From: Mucilaginibacter gotjawali
Lineage (GTDB): Bacteria; Bacteroidota; Bacteroidia; Sphingobacteriales; Sphingobacteriaceae
Direction: 5' to 3'
Assembly (NCBI RefSeq): GCF_002355435.1
Contig: NZ_AP017313.1
Span: forward strand, 4,650,001 to 4,714,000
Length of the DNA stretch: 64,000 bases
Shown here: positions 1-8,643 of the stretch, piece after piece
How the letters are laid out: every line of letters begins with the position of its first letter
Position numbering within the stretch: the first letter of the stretch is position 1
Program-made: the position numbers and the translations under genes
The notes under the pieces: model-generated
The model's database searches: none
What the model was told of the DNA's origin: nothing
What the model saw: the letters and a program-made list of their open reading frames with translations, nothing else

Positions 1-1153
1 TGGCAAAAGTCGGGCTTTGCAATTCCTCGTAAACCTGTTTTGGCAGCACTTCATTTTTTGCCAGGTGCTCATTTGGTAAACCTATGCGGCAATCCAGCCC
101 GGTGGTGTATTCCACCAGCTGCGCAAGGTGTTTTAACTGGGCGCCGCCGCCTGTTATCACGATACCGGCGATCAGCTTTTTCTCATAACCCGATGATTTG
201 ATCTCATAAAACACGTGCTCAATGATCTCCTCCATACGCGCCTGGATAACAAATGCCAGGTTTTTTACCGAGATTTCTTTTGCTTCGCGGCCACGCAAAC
301 CCGGTACACATACAATCTCGTTTTCCTTATTTTCATCGGCAAGTGCCGAGCCGAACCTGATCTTTAACTGCTCGGCGATGTTGCGCATTACCGAGCAACC
401 CTCACGGATATCTTCGGTAATACTGTTACCCCCGAAAGGAATAACCGCGGTATGCCGGATGATGCCTTCATGAAAGATGGCAACGTCGGTTGTGCCGCCG
501 CCGATATCCACCAGAACCACACCTGCTTCTTTTTCTTCGTCACTTAAAACAGCTTCGGAAGATGCAAGCGGTTCGAGGATCAGCTCAGAGCTTTCGAGGC
601 CGGTTTTATTGACGCACTTCACAATATTTTTGATGGCAGTAACCTGGCCGGAAATGATATGAAAATTTGCTTCCAGCCTTACCCCCGCCATACCGATGGG
701 ATCTTTTATTCCCGGTTCGTTGTCAACCGTAAACTCCTGCGGTAAAACGTGTATGATCTCTTCACCCGGAGGCATTACCAGGTTGTACATGTCTTCTATC
801 AGTTTATCAATATCTTTACGCGAGATCTCGGACGTTATATCGCGGCGTGTGATCAAGCCACGGTGCTGCAGGCTTTTGATATGCTGGCCTGCAATACCAA
901 CATTTACCACCCTGATCTCTACATTTGATTGCGCACCCGCTATATCTACCGCCACGCTTATTCCCTGTACGGTTTTATCGATATTTGAAACCATACCGCG
1001 TGTTACACCGGCAGATTCGGCTTTGCCGATACCCAATACCTCGATCTTCCCGTTTTTGCTCCGGCGGCCAACAATAGCACATATTTTTGTTGTTCCGATG
1101 TCCAATCCTACTACGATTGGCGAACTTTTTTCCTGAGTTGAGCTTTTGTCCAT
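1..1153 (-). CDS. ftsA: FtsA, cell division actin-like ATPase (C-terminus cut by window edge)
   Basis: The reverse strand from the ATG at 1153 reads MDKSSTQEKSSPIVVGLDIG and continues TTKICAIVGRR, the phosphate-1 loop of the actin/FtsA fold. The frame stays open to base 1, so about 384 residues are present and the C-terminus lies outside the window. FtsA is a cytoplasmic actin-like ATPase that anchors FtsZ filaments to the inner membrane through a C-terminal amphipathic helix (not visible here) and recruits later divisome proteins. It begins one base after the ftsQ stop codon, so the two are surely co-transcribed; ftsZ is expected just beyond the left edge. All plus-strand open frames in this interval are shadows. 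Confidence 0.93.
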   Translation of the reverse strand, partial: MDKSSTQEKSSPIVVGLDIGTTKICAIVGRRSKNGKIEVLGIGKAESAGVTRGMVSNIDKTVQGISVAVDIAGAQSNVEIRVVNVGIAGQHIKSLQHRGLITRRDITSEISRKDIDKLIEDMYNLVMPPGEEIIHVLPQEFTVDNEPGIKDPIGMAGVRLEANFHIISGQVTAIKNIVKCVNKTGLESSELILEPLASSEAVLSDEEKEAGVVLVDIGGGTTDVAIFHEGIIRHTAVIPFGGNSITEDIREGCSVMRNIAEQLKIRFGSALADENKENEIVCVPGLRGREAKEISVKNLAFVIQARMEEIIEHVFYEIKSSGYEKKLIAGIVITGGGAQLKHLAQLVEYTTGLDCRIGLPNEHLAKNEVLPKQVYEELQSPTFA

Positions 1154-1154
1154 A

Positions 1155-2015
1155 TTAATTCTTTATTAGAGATGTGTCCTTTTTTAATTTAGCAGAATCT
1201 GCTGCAAGGTTTTTGGCCTTCAGAGAATCCGCTTTTATATTTTCGTTCCGCACACCAATCACCTGGTTGGCGTACTTGACGTTGATAACTTTATAAGCGT
1301 CCCAACCTACCAGGGGAAGCGCTTTCTTATAGAAAATGAGCAGGTTATGGAATTTCGAATCCAATGAATCGGCATTGCCGATAAGAATCCTGTTATTCCC
1401 TACTCTTGGCACCAGTTCAATCTCGTGGTCCTTATTCACATACAGCTGTGCGATCTGCGCATCCCACAGTGAATCTTTCCGGATATAATCAGCTGTTTTA
1501 AAAAGCTGCATGGCAAGCGCAGTGTGCAGGGTATCCACATGGTTGGCAAAAAGCTCGTCGATATAACCATTAGCCACCAGTACCCGCGCTGTAAAATTGC
1601 CCGACAACGGTAGCTTTAAACCGTGCTGATCAACATAAAAATCCTGGTCGAACCGGTTCATCATTCTTAAAACAGGCTGGCGCTGGCTTATTTCTACATT
1701 GATAATTCCGTCCATGTCAGCATAAATTTTGGCAAACTCAATAAACGGGTTTGATTTTAATTTTTCTTCCAGTTCGTGGATATTTATATCGTCCATCCGG
1801 TGGCCTATAATCGCGTGGCTTTGAATTCCCAAAATATGATCAATTTCTTCCCTGTCAATAAAGTACTGGCTGCCGGGAATATAAACTTTCACATCCTTGC
1901 AAACCACTTCTGATTTTTTTACGCTAATAAAACCCATCAACACCACCAGGCCACCCAGGCTGATGGCCCAGGCAAAACCTACAAGCAGGTATCTCCAGAT
2001 TCGCTTCTTAAACAT
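1155..2015 (-). CDS. ftsQ: FtsQ/DivIB-type cell division protein
   Basis: This is a 286-residue bitopic protein. A short basic cytoplasmic tail (MFKKRIWRYLLVG) leads into one membrane segment at about residues 9-31, then a periplasmic part with a POTRA-like region (roughly 38-110, including DREEIDHILGIQ and INVEISQRQPVLRM) and an FtsQ beta-domain. The C-terminus is a lysine/serine-rich tail after about residue 258. FtsQ links early cytoplasmic and late periplasmic divisome proteins by binding FtsL and FtsB. Its start overlaps the murC stop by 8 bp and its stop lies 1 bp from ftsA. The sequence is divergent, so family assignment rests on position, topology and length as much as on motifs. Confidence 0.85.
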   Translation of the reverse strand: MFKKRIWRYLLVGFAWAISLGGLVVLMGFISVKKSEVVCKDVKVYIPGSQYFIDREEIDHILGIQSHAIIGHRMDDINIHELEEKLKSNPFIEFAKIYADMDGIINVEISQRQPVLRMMNRFDQDFYVDQHGLKLPLSGNFTARVLVANGYIDELFANHVDTLHTALAMQLFKTADYIRKDSLWDAQIAQLYVNKDHEIELVPRVGNNRILIGNADSLDSKFHNLLIFYKKALPLVGWDAYKVINVKYANQVIGVRNENIKADSLKAKNLAADSAKLKKDTSLIKN

Positions 2016-3363
2016 CTTGCAAAGCGTGTTTTAATGGTTGAACCAATTGATCAATATCACCCGCCCCTACCGTTAAAAGTAAGCCGGGTTTTTCATTTTT
2101 TACTATTTCAACAGCCTCTTGTTTTCCACATTTCCGCTTGTTCTGCAGCTTCATCCGTCCCAATATCATATCGGCATTTACGCCTTCTATCGGCAGTTCG
2201 CGGGCGGGGTAAATATCCAGTATAAGCAGCTCGTCCACCAGGTCAAGCGCTTCGGCAAAGCCATCGGCAAAATCGCGGGTACGGGTATACAGATGCGGCT
2301 GAAAAATGGCCGTCAGCTTCTTGCCGGGATATAACCGCTTCACCGACCTGATACAAGCCTTTAGCTCTTCGGGGTGGTGGGCATAATCATCAATATAAAT
2401 ATGATGGTTGTTTTTAACGATATATTCGAAGCGGCGCTTTACACCCGCAAATGAACCAAGGGCGCTTTTTATTGCATCCGGAGAAACATCCAGCATTAAG
2501 GCCGATTCAATAGCCGCTACTGCATTTTCAACATTGTGCGTACCCGGTATCCCTAATTTAATGCCCGGAATGGTTACTATACCATTGGTAAAATCAAAAT
2601 AAAAATCACCATTTTCAATCCGGATATTTGATGCCTGGGCGTCGGCTTCCATTTCAGCCGCGTAGGTTAATCCGCCCTCAAGCGGCAGGCCTGTTTTGTG
2701 AATGAGCTGGCCGCCGGGTTTTATCTGTGAAGCAAAGAGCCTGAACGAATCCGCCAGGTGATCCTTGTCGCCATAGATGTCCAGGTGATCAGCATCCATA
2801 GAGGTGATGATTGCTATGTCAGGATGCAGCGTTAAAAACGACCGGTCGTATTCATCGGCTTCCACCACTACTATGTTATTTTTTCCATACAGCACATTAG
2901 TATGGTAATTGGTAGAAATTCCACCCAGGAATGCAGAACAATCCTTACCGGAATCTTTCAGTATATGGGCGATCATGGTGGAGGTAGTAGTTTTACCGTG
3001 CGTCCCTGCAACACCCACCGTAAACTTCCCCCTGCTGATAATGCCTAATACCTGCGACCGCTTAAAGAGTTCAAATCCGCTGTCTTTAAAGAAATTCAGG
3101 ATAACCGAATCCTTTGGAATAGCCGGCGTGAAAATGATGAGCGTGCTTTCATCAGGGGTATGAAAAGCTGACGGGATCCAGCCGGCATTGTCATCAAAAA
3201 TTACCGGGATACCTTCCTTTTGTAAGTCACCCGTTAAATCTGTCGATGTCTTATCGTATCCGCAAACAACGCATCCCAAATGATGAAAATACCGGGCCAG
3301 GCCGCTCATGCCTATTCCGCCAATTCCAACCAGGTAAACGCGTTTTATATTGCTTAATTCCAT
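2008..3363 (-). CDS. murC: UDP-N-acetylmuramate--L-alanine ligase
   Basis: MurC adds L-alanine to UDP-MurNAc using ATP, the first step of the peptidoglycan stem peptide, in the cytoplasm. The 451 residues show the Mur ligase layout: an N-terminal Rossmann UDP-binding domain (VYLVGIGGIGMSGLAR, about 9-24), the ATP P-loop GTHGKTTT at 120-127, the central EADEYDRSF and DHLDIYG motifs, and the C-terminal domain with DDYAHHPEE. Length is normal. It overlaps ftsQ by 8 bp downstream. On its upstream side is a 75-bp gap to murG filled by an inverted repeat. Confidence 0.97.
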   Translation of the reverse strand: MELSNIKRVYLVGIGGIGMSGLARYFHHLGCVVCGYDKTSTDLTGDLQKEGIPVIFDDNAGWIPSAFHTPDESTLIIFTPAIPKDSVILNFFKDSGFELFKRSQVLGIISRGKFTVGVAGTHGKTTTSTMIAHILKDSGKDCSAFLGGISTNYHTNVLYGKNNIVVVEADEYDRSFLTLHPDIAIITSMDADHLDIYGDKDHLADSFRLFASQIKPGGQLIHKTGLPLEGGLTYAAEMEADAQASNIRIENGDFYFDFTNGIVTIPGIKLGIPGTHNVENAVAAIESALMLDVSPDAIKSALGSFAGVKRRFEYIVKNNHHIYIDDYAHHPEELKACIRSVKRLYPGKKLTAIFQPHLYTRTRDFADGFAEALDLVDELLILDIYPARELPIEGVNADMILGRMKLQNKRKCGKQEAVEIVKNEKPGLLLTVGAGDIDQLVQPLKHALQDV

Positions 3364-3371
3364 TTTTTCTT

Positions 3372-3455
3372 AGTCTAAAGTCTTGAGTCCTTAATCTTGA
3401 GTCAGGTCTTCGCCGAAATTCGACTTGTGACTTTAGACTCAGGACTTACGACTTA
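3372..3455. repeat. Degenerate inverted repeat between murG and murC
   Basis: Words of the AGTCTAAAGTC / GACTTTAGACT type occur as an inverted pair (11 bp perfect at 3372-3382 and 3429-3439) with further related words (TTGAGTCC, TCAGGACTTACGACTT) around them. The right arm runs into the murG reading frame: the murG stop codon (3439-3441) and its last few codons are made of repeat sequence. The family resembles dispersed repeats common in Sphingobacteriaceae; its function is unknown. A transcribed hairpin here might affect read-through from murG to murC. Confidence 0.6.
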
Positions 3456-4545
3456 ATTTCATCACTTCCTTTGCTATTACTTCATCAGCATCAGGCATTG
3501 CCATTTTGCCGATATTATCGCTCAATGTTTTTTGTGTCCCTTTATCATTTAAAAGCTCCAGCACTTTGTCAACCAATTTTGCCTCTGCGTCTCTATCGGC
3601 TACAAAAGCCGCTGCATTATTTTGGACGAGTGCCAACGCGTTTTTTGTCTGATGATCTTCGGCAACATTTGGCGATGGCACCAATATCACCGGTTTTTTT
3701 ACCATACACAGTTCGGCAATAGTGCCTGCCCCTGCACGGGATATAATCACGTCTGCCGCGGCATAAGCCAGGTCCATCCGGTTTAAAAATTCCATTATCC
3801 TGATATCAGGGTGATAATTGTCGCCCAGTTTTTCAATGATACCTTTATAATAGAATTTCCCTGTTTGCCATATCAACTGCACATCCGCATCAATGATCTT
3901 ATCCAGCCCGGCCATAATGCTGCTGTTTAAGGTTCGCGCCCCTAAACTGCCACCGGTAACCAGGATGGTTTTTTTAAAGGCCGATAGCTTATACAATTCA
4001 AGCGCCTGCATATGCTTTCCTGCTATATTAACCGAGTCCCTGCGGATAGGGTTGCCGGTTTTGATGATCTTGCTAAATGGGAAGAACTTTTCCATGCCAT
4101 CAAATGCCACACATATTTTTTGCGCCTTTTTGCCGAGCCATTTATTAGTGACGCCCGCATATGAATTTTGCTCCTGGATCAAATAAGGAATCCCTTTCAT
4201 GGATGCAGCATACAATATCGGGCCGGATGCATATCCGCCTACACCTACCACCGCATCAGGCTTAAACTCCCTGATGATACCAAGCGCTTTTTTTACGCTG
4301 CTTATCAGTTTAACAGGGAACATTACATTTTTCCAAACAGAATTCCGCTGGAACCCCTGTATATCGAGCCCTATAATTTTATAGCCCGCAGCCGGCACTT
4401 TATCCATTTCCATACGGCCATTGGCGCCAACAAATAATATTTCGGTGTCAGGATCGAGCTTTTTAAGCGCATTAGCAATAGCGATAGCCGGGAAAATATG
4501 CCCCCCGGTACCTCCGCCGCTAATGATGATTTTTTTTGGTTTCAC
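3439..4545 (-). CDS. murG: MurG, lipid II synthase (GlcNAc transferase)
   Basis: MurG transfers GlcNAc from UDP-GlcNAc to lipid I at the inner face of the cytoplasmic membrane, giving lipid II. The 368-residue protein has the N-terminal GGGTGGHIFPAIAIA loop (about 10-24), the VGVGGYASGP motif, and the C-terminal donor-binding region RAGAGTIAELCMVKKP with VPSPNVAEDHQTKNA. The start is GTG (4543-4545), embedded in a copy of the repeated word AATCGGTGAAA; the distance to the GGTGG loop fits other MurG proteins, so this start is credible. The final residues LSRKS are encoded by an inverted repeat shared with the murG-murC gap. Confidence 0.96.
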   Translation of the reverse strand: MKPKKIIISGGGTGGHIFPAIAIANALKKLDPDTEILFVGANGRMEMDKVPAAGYKIIGLDIQGFQRNSVWKNVMFPVKLISSVKKALGIIREFKPDAVVGVGGYASGPILYAASMKGIPYLIQEQNSYAGVTNKWLGKKAQKICVAFDGMEKFFPFSKIIKTGNPIRRDSVNIAGKHMQALELYKLSAFKKTILVTGGSLGARTLNSSIMAGLDKIIDADVQLIWQTGKFYYKGIIEKLGDNYHPDIRIMEFLNRMDLAYAAADVIISRAGAGTIAELCMVKKPVILVPSPNVAEDHQTKNALALVQNNAAAFVADRDAEAKLVDKVLELLNDKGTQKTLSDNIGKMAMPDADEVIAKEVMKLSRKS

Positions 4546-4583
4546 CGATTTATTATTTTTATTGTTGTTGATTTCACCGATTT
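4541..4583 (-). repeat. AATCGGTGAAATC repeat pair at the murG start
   Basis: On the minus strand AAATCGGTGAAA occurs twice: at 4541-4552 (overlapping the murG GTG start, followed by ACC instead of TC) and at 4570-4583 (AAATCGGTGAAATC), about 30 bp upstream. The same word is duplicated at the murD start (7270-7306). In both genes the GTG inside the start-proximal copy is the initiation codon. Confidence 0.7.
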
Positions 4584-4587
4584 CTCA

Positions 4588-4618
4588 GTCCATGGACCAT
4601 GGTCTATGGTCCATGGAC
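4588..4618. repeat. 13-bp perfect hairpin (GTCCATGGACCAT) in the ftsW-murG gap
   Basis: GTCCATGGACCAT at 4588-4600 pairs perfectly with ATGGTCCATGGAC at 4606-4618 around the loop GGTCT. There is no T-tract, so it is not an obvious intrinsic terminator, and both flanking genes belong to one operon. A related word (GATCCATGGACCATTG) recurs at 7312-7327 upstream of murD. Confidence 0.65.
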
Positions 4619-4625
4619 CGGGTAC

Positions 4626-5780
4626 CTATGCTATCGCTACTTCTCTTATCTCCCCTACTATAACTTTCTTTGGCTCTTCTATATCCCGGCTTACCGACAG
4701 GATAATTCCAAACGCTATACTTGTAAACAATATGGATGTACCGCCCATACTCACCAATGGTAAGGGGATACCCGTTACAGGCCCCAACCCCACTGCCACT
4801 GCCATATTTGCAAATGCCTGTATCGTTAAACTAAAACTCAACCCGGCTGCCAGCAATGCGCCAAATGCTTTGGGCGCTTTTGTTACTATTTTTATGCAGC
4901 GGTACAGCAGGAACAGGTAAATTCCTATTAATACCAGGCCGCCAAATATGCCGTACTCCTCCACGATGATCGCATATATTTCATCCGAATAAGCTTCGGG
5001 GAGGTAATTGATTTCATCGCTTTTGCCAACGCCTTTTCCAAAAAAGCCACCTGTCGCAATCGCAATTTTGGCGTGATCTGACTGGAACGACTTATCAGGG
5101 TTAGCAACTTCCGGATGCATAAAGGCGTGGATCCTGGAAACATACGTTTTATGGCGCGGGCCCAGGAACACTACACCTGCCAGTAACATACCGCCAGCCA
5201 GGCAGGTGATAGCAATTTGTTTAATGCTGATACGACCAATGATGAGTAACAGAATACTAACCCCAAACAACATAAGCGCGGTTGAAAGGTTTGCCAGCGC
5301 GATCAATATAAAAACAGCACAAACAGCGCCCATTATTGGAATAAAGGATTGTTTTACATCTTTTATATTCTCCTGCTTAATGGATAGGGTACGCGCCAGG
5401 TAAGTGATGAGGGCGAGCTTGGCCAAATCCGAAGTTTGAAAACTTAAACCGGTACCCGGAATAGCGATCCACCGGCTGGCATCATTTACGTGGCTGCCAA
5501 ATAACAGGGTATAAACCAATAAGGGCAGCGTGATGATCATTAACAATTTAGAGATGCCGCGGTAATACCGGTAATCCAGTTTATGCGAAATGTACATCAG
5601 CGCAATACCACCGACTATCATAGCCAGGTGTTTCATTAATATCGACTCGGCTCCCACACCACGTTTATAGGCAAGCGTACCGATAGCGCTATAAACAGCC
5701 AGCATGGAAATTACCGAAAGCAAAATCACTATCAGCCAGATCCACCTGTCGCCTTTCGTATTATTTAGTATTCTGTGCAT
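4626..5780 (-). CDS. ftsW: FtsW, SEDS-family peptidoglycan glycosyltransferase
   Basis: This is a 384-residue polytopic membrane protein with about ten hydrophobic segments and SEDS signatures: the ASRWI motif (NDASRWIAIPGTGLSFQTSD, about 95-114), the KSFQSDHAKIAIATGG loop, and the C-terminal GPVTGIPLPLVSMGGTS block. FtsW polymerises lipid II into septal glycan strands together with the class B PBP FtsI, encoded in the same cluster. The reading frame begins 2 bp after a Bacteroidota repeat (5782-5817) whose end supplies a GAGGGGG sequence just before the ATG and may act as its ribosome-binding site. The protein ends VAIA, close to the normal length. Confidence 0.96.
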   Translation of the reverse strand: MHRILNNTKGDRWIWLIVILLSVISMLAVYSAIGTLAYKRGVGAESILMKHLAMIVGGIALMYISHKLDYRYYRGISKLLMIITLPLLVYTLLFGSHVNDASRWIAIPGTGLSFQTSDLAKLALITYLARTLSIKQENIKDVKQSFIPIMGAVCAVFILIALANLSTALMLFGVSILLLIIGRISIKQIAITCLAGGMLLAGVVFLGPRHKTYVSRIHAFMHPEVANPDKSFQSDHAKIAIATGGFFGKGVGKSDEINYLPEAYSDEIYAIIVEEYGIFGGLVLIGIYLFLLYRCIKIVTKAPKAFGALLAAGLSFSLTIQAFANMAVAVGLGPVTGIPLPLVSMGGTSILFTSIAFGIILSVSRDIEEPKKVIVGEIREVAIA

Positions 5781-5781
5781 A

Positions 5782-5817
5782 AGCCCCCTCTAAATCTCCC
5801 CCTGCAGGGGAGACTTT
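5782..5817 (-). repeat. Dispersed hairpin repeat abutting the ftsW start
   Basis: On the minus strand the unit reads AAGTCTCCCCTGCAGG and then GGGAGATTTAGAGGGGGC, with a CTCCCC/GGGGAG stem over CTGCA. Its plan (hairpin, then GATTTAG, then a G-rich end) matches the GTCCTCTCC...GGAGAGGATTTAGGTGAGGC units that flank the nuclease cassette inside icmF at 21.3 kb, so they look like members of one family. It ends two bases before the ftsW ATG. Confidence 0.7.
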
Positions 5818-5885
5818 TTATTTTTTTTATTTTAACATTTACTACTTTCGCAACCCTTATAACATTTGCTTCATCTTTAAATTTC

Positions 5886-5932
5886 TTCATCTGCACATCT
5901 GCACATCCGCATATCTGCACATCCGCACATCA
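5886..5932. repeat. 8-bp degenerate tandem repeat (TGCACATC type)
   Basis: Five to six 8-bp units of the CATCTGCA/CATCCGCA type in a row, ending 2 bp before the murD stop codon. The same unit recurs at 8644-8832, 9203-9250 and 35836-35866, in either orientation. Confidence 0.75.
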
Positions 5933-5933
5933 A

Positions 5934-7277
5934 TTAAAGCTCCTTCACTGCCTGTTTAAATTGCCTGCCGCGGTCTTCGTAGTTTTTAAAAAGATCGAAG
6001 CTTGCACAGGCGGGTGATAACAGTACTGTATCGCCTTTGGTTGCCAGGTGATAAGCTACCTGCGCGGCTTCCTGGGCCGAATAGGTATTTACGATCACTT
6101 CTACCACATCTTCAAAAGCATCGTGGATCCTTTTATTGTCTTTACCCAGGCATACAATCGCTTTTACCTTTTGCTTTACCAGGCTCTTTAACATCGAGTA
6201 ATCATTCCCTTTATCAACGCCGCCAAGGATCAGTATCACATCCGAGGTCATGCTTTCAAGGGCATACCAGGTAGAGTTGACATTTGTTGCCTTTGAATCA
6301 TTGATAAAACTGATGCCGGATATTTTCCCAACCGACTCAAGCCTATGTTCAATACTTTTAAAATTCCCCATACTTTCCCTGATGACAGGGTTGCGGAGTT
6401 CGAGCACTTTAGCCACAATACCCGATGCCATCGAGTTATAAACGTTGTGCTTTCCTTGTAGGGCCAATTCTGTTATGGACATTTGAAAATGTTGTTGGTG
6501 AGTGTTAATGACAATATTGTCGTTTTCGAGATATGCTCCCGGTTCAATCTTTTTTTGAATAGAAAATGGTAATTGCTGTGCAGCGAAACTTCGTTCTGCC
6601 ATACCTTTTATCGTTTCAGGATCATCGGCACAGAAAATAAAATAGTCGGCGGCGGTTTGATTTTGGGTGACACGGAACTTTGAAGCTGCATAGTTTTCCA
6701 GCTTATAATCGTATCTGTCTAAATGATCAGGCGTAATATTAAGCAGCACAGCGATGTGCGACTTAAACTGGTACATATCATCCAGCATAAAACTGCTTAG
6801 CTCCAGTACATAGGTGTCAAATTTTTCCGTAGCTACCTGGTATGCAAAGCTTTTACCAATATTGCCAGCCAGACCAACATTTAACCCCGCAGCTTTAAGG
6901 ATATGGTAAGTAAGGCTGGTGGTGGTAGTTTTACCATTTGAACCAGTGATACCTATTATTTTTGCATCGGTGTACCTGCCTGCAAACTCGATTTCCGAAA
7001 TTACCGGGATATTTTTTTCTTTTATTTTTTTAACTATTGGCGCTTTTTCGGGTATGCCGGGGCTTTTGATCACCTCAAAGGCTTTTAGTATTTCCCCCTC
7101 AGTATGTTTATTCTCTTCAAAGCGGATATTCCAATCCATTAACTGCTGCTTGTAGTTATCGGCAATGGCTCCAAAATCCGAAACAAACACATCATACCCC
7201 TGCTGCTGCGCCAGGTAAGCCGCTCCCACCCCGCTTTCGCCGGCACCGAGAATAACTATGTTTTTGTTTGATTTCAC
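5934..7277 (-). CDS. murD: UDP-N-acetylmuramoylalanine--D-glutamate ligase
   Basis: MurD adds D-glutamate to UDP-MurNAc-L-Ala in the cytoplasm. The 447 residues contain the N-terminal ILGAGESGVGAAYLA nucleotide-fold motif (9-23), the ATP loop GITGSNGKTTTT (109-120), NITPDHLDRYD in the central domain, FINDSKATN and the C-terminal LLSPACASFDLFKNYEDRG block, all typical. The start is GTG at 7275-7277 within an AATCGGTGAAATC repeat. The gene is followed by 153 bp of repeats before ftsW, unlike the overlapping junctions elsewhere in the cluster. Confidence 0.97.
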   Translation of the reverse strand: MKSNKNIVILGAGESGVGAAYLAQQQGYDVFVSDFGAIADNYKQQLMDWNIRFEENKHTEGEILKAFEVIKSPGIPEKAPIVKKIKEKNIPVISEIEFAGRYTDAKIIGITGSNGKTTTTSLTYHILKAAGLNVGLAGNIGKSFAYQVATEKFDTYVLELSSFMLDDMYQFKSHIAVLLNITPDHLDRYDYKLENYAASKFRVTQNQTAADYFIFCADDPETIKGMAERSFAAQQLPFSIQKKIEPGAYLENDNIVINTHQQHFQMSITELALQGKHNVYNSMASGIVAKVLELRNPVIRESMGNFKSIEHRLESVGKISGISFINDSKATNVNSTWYALESMTSDVILILGGVDKGNDYSMLKSLVKQKVKAIVCLGKDNKRIHDAFEDVVEVIVNTYSAQEAAQVAYHLATKGDTVLLSPACASFDLFKNYEDRGRQFKQAVKEL

Positions 7278-7306
7278 CGATTTTTATTTATTGATTTCAC
7301 CGATTT
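7270..7306 (-). repeat. AATCGGTGAAATC repeat pair at the murD start
   Basis: Two identical 14-bp copies of AAATCGGTGAAATC (minus strand) at 7270-7283 and 7293-7306, start-to-start spacing 23 bp. The downstream copy contains the murD GTG start codon. The spacer is AT-rich. Confidence 0.75.
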
Positions 7307-7391
7307 GTTTCGATCCATGGACCATTGCCAAATTGTTGTTATTTACTGTTTTGTTTTCTAAACTAATCTCCAGCCTCTGATCACTAATTAA

Positions 7392-8633
7392 CTAGCGAAG
7401 CTTCAGCGTTATTACGGTCACGATAGCCAGCAGGATGCCGATGATCCAGAACCGGGTAACGATCTTTGCTTCATGAAACCCTTTTTTTTGATAATGATGA
7501 TGTAGCGGCGCCATCAGAAATACCCTTCTCCCTTCGCCGAACCGCCGTTTGGTGAACTTAAACCACCCCACCTGGATGATCACCGATAAATTTTCGACAA
7601 CAAATACGCCGCACAACAATGGCAGGATAAGTTCCTTGCGGATCATAATGGCAAAAACCGCAATAATACCACCGATGGCCAAACTTCCTGTATCACCCAT
7701 AAATACCTGGGCCGGATATGAATTGTACCACAGAAACCCGACGCAGGCCCCTACAAATGCACCTGCAAAAACAACCATTTCGCCTGATTGCGGGATGTAC
7801 ATAATATTGAGGTAATCGGCTATTACCGTATTGCTTGACACATAGGCAAGTACCGCTAGTGTAACCCCGATGATGGCCGATGTACCCGTCGCCAGGCCAT
7901 CAATTCCATCCGTTATATTTGCCCCGTTTGATATAAAAGTGATGATGATGATCACAAAAAACATAAATACCAGGAGCGAATAATGATCAGTATCCGCGCC
8001 AATGAATTTTAATACTTTGCCGTAATCAAATTCGTTATTTTTATAAAATGGTATGGTAGTTTTTGTCGACCGTACATCCTGTGTATAAACCGGCGTATTG
8101 CCGCGCATATGAAAATTAACAGGGGCATTGGCAATTGCCGGCAATTTCACTTCCTGCCTGATGATGATATCAGGATTTGAATACATGGTAAAACCAATAA
8201 ATAATGCCAGCCCTACTTGTCCGATGATTTTAAACCTGCCCGCTAAACCTTCTTTATTTTTCTTAAATACCTTAATATAATCATCCAAAAAACCAATTCC
8301 GCCCAGCCAGATCGTAGTCACGATCATCATGATCACATAAATATTGCCCAGTTTGGCAAATAACAGTGTTGGTACCAATATCCCAAGGATAATAATGATA
8401 CCGCCCATGGTTGGCGTACCGGCCTTTTGCATCTGGCCTTCCAGGCCCAAATTCCGTACGGTCTCGCCTACCTGTTTGTAACGCAGGTAATCGATCAGCC
8501 GGCGACCAAAAACCGTAGTAACCACCAGCGATGTAATTACAGCCATGGCCATCCGGAAAGTGATATATTGAAATACCCCTGCACCAGGAATTGCGTAATT
8601 TTTGTTCAGCCAATTAAACAGGTAGTATAACAT
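7392..8633 (-). CDS. mraY: Phospho-MurNAc-pentapeptide transferase (lipid I synthase)
   Basis: MraY moves phospho-MurNAc-pentapeptide from UDP to undecaprenyl phosphate in the inner membrane, making lipid I. The 413-residue polytopic protein has the family motifs AGTPTMGG (71-78), the Mg-binding DDYIK (D117, D118), NGANITDGIDGLATG, GDTGSLAIGG and the cytoplasmic MAPLHHHYQKKG loop. The extended loop around residues 140-190 (VKLPAIANAPVNFHMRG...) is typical of Bacteroidota MraY, which is longer than the E. coli enzyme of about 360 residues. Upstream lie 200 bp of tandem repeats and the four-helix gene, an interruption in an otherwise tight cluster. Confidence 0.97.
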   Translation of the reverse strand: MLYYLFNWLNKNYAIPGAGVFQYITFRMAMAVITSLVVTTVFGRRLIDYLRYKQVGETVRNLGLEGQMQKAGTPTMGGIIIILGILVPTLLFAKLGNIYVIMMIVTTIWLGGIGFLDDYIKVFKKNKEGLAGRFKIIGQVGLALFIGFTMYSNPDIIIRQEVKLPAIANAPVNFHMRGNTPVYTQDVRSTKTTIPFYKNNEFDYGKVLKFIGADTDHYSLLVFMFFVIIIITFISNGANITDGIDGLATGTSAIIGVTLAVLAYVSSNTVIADYLNIMYIPQSGEMVVFAGAFVGACVGFLWYNSYPAQVFMGDTGSLAIGGIIAVFAIMIRKELILPLLCGVFVVENLSVIIQVGWFKFTKRRFGEGRRVFLMAPLHHHYQKKGFHEAKIVTRFWIIGILLAIVTVITLKLR

Positions 8634-8643
8634 ATTTTTTATT

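Noticed and set aside
222..1136. Plus-strand open frames over the ftsA region
   Set aside because: They are antisense shadows of ftsA, whose minus-strand frame has clear actin-fold motifs.
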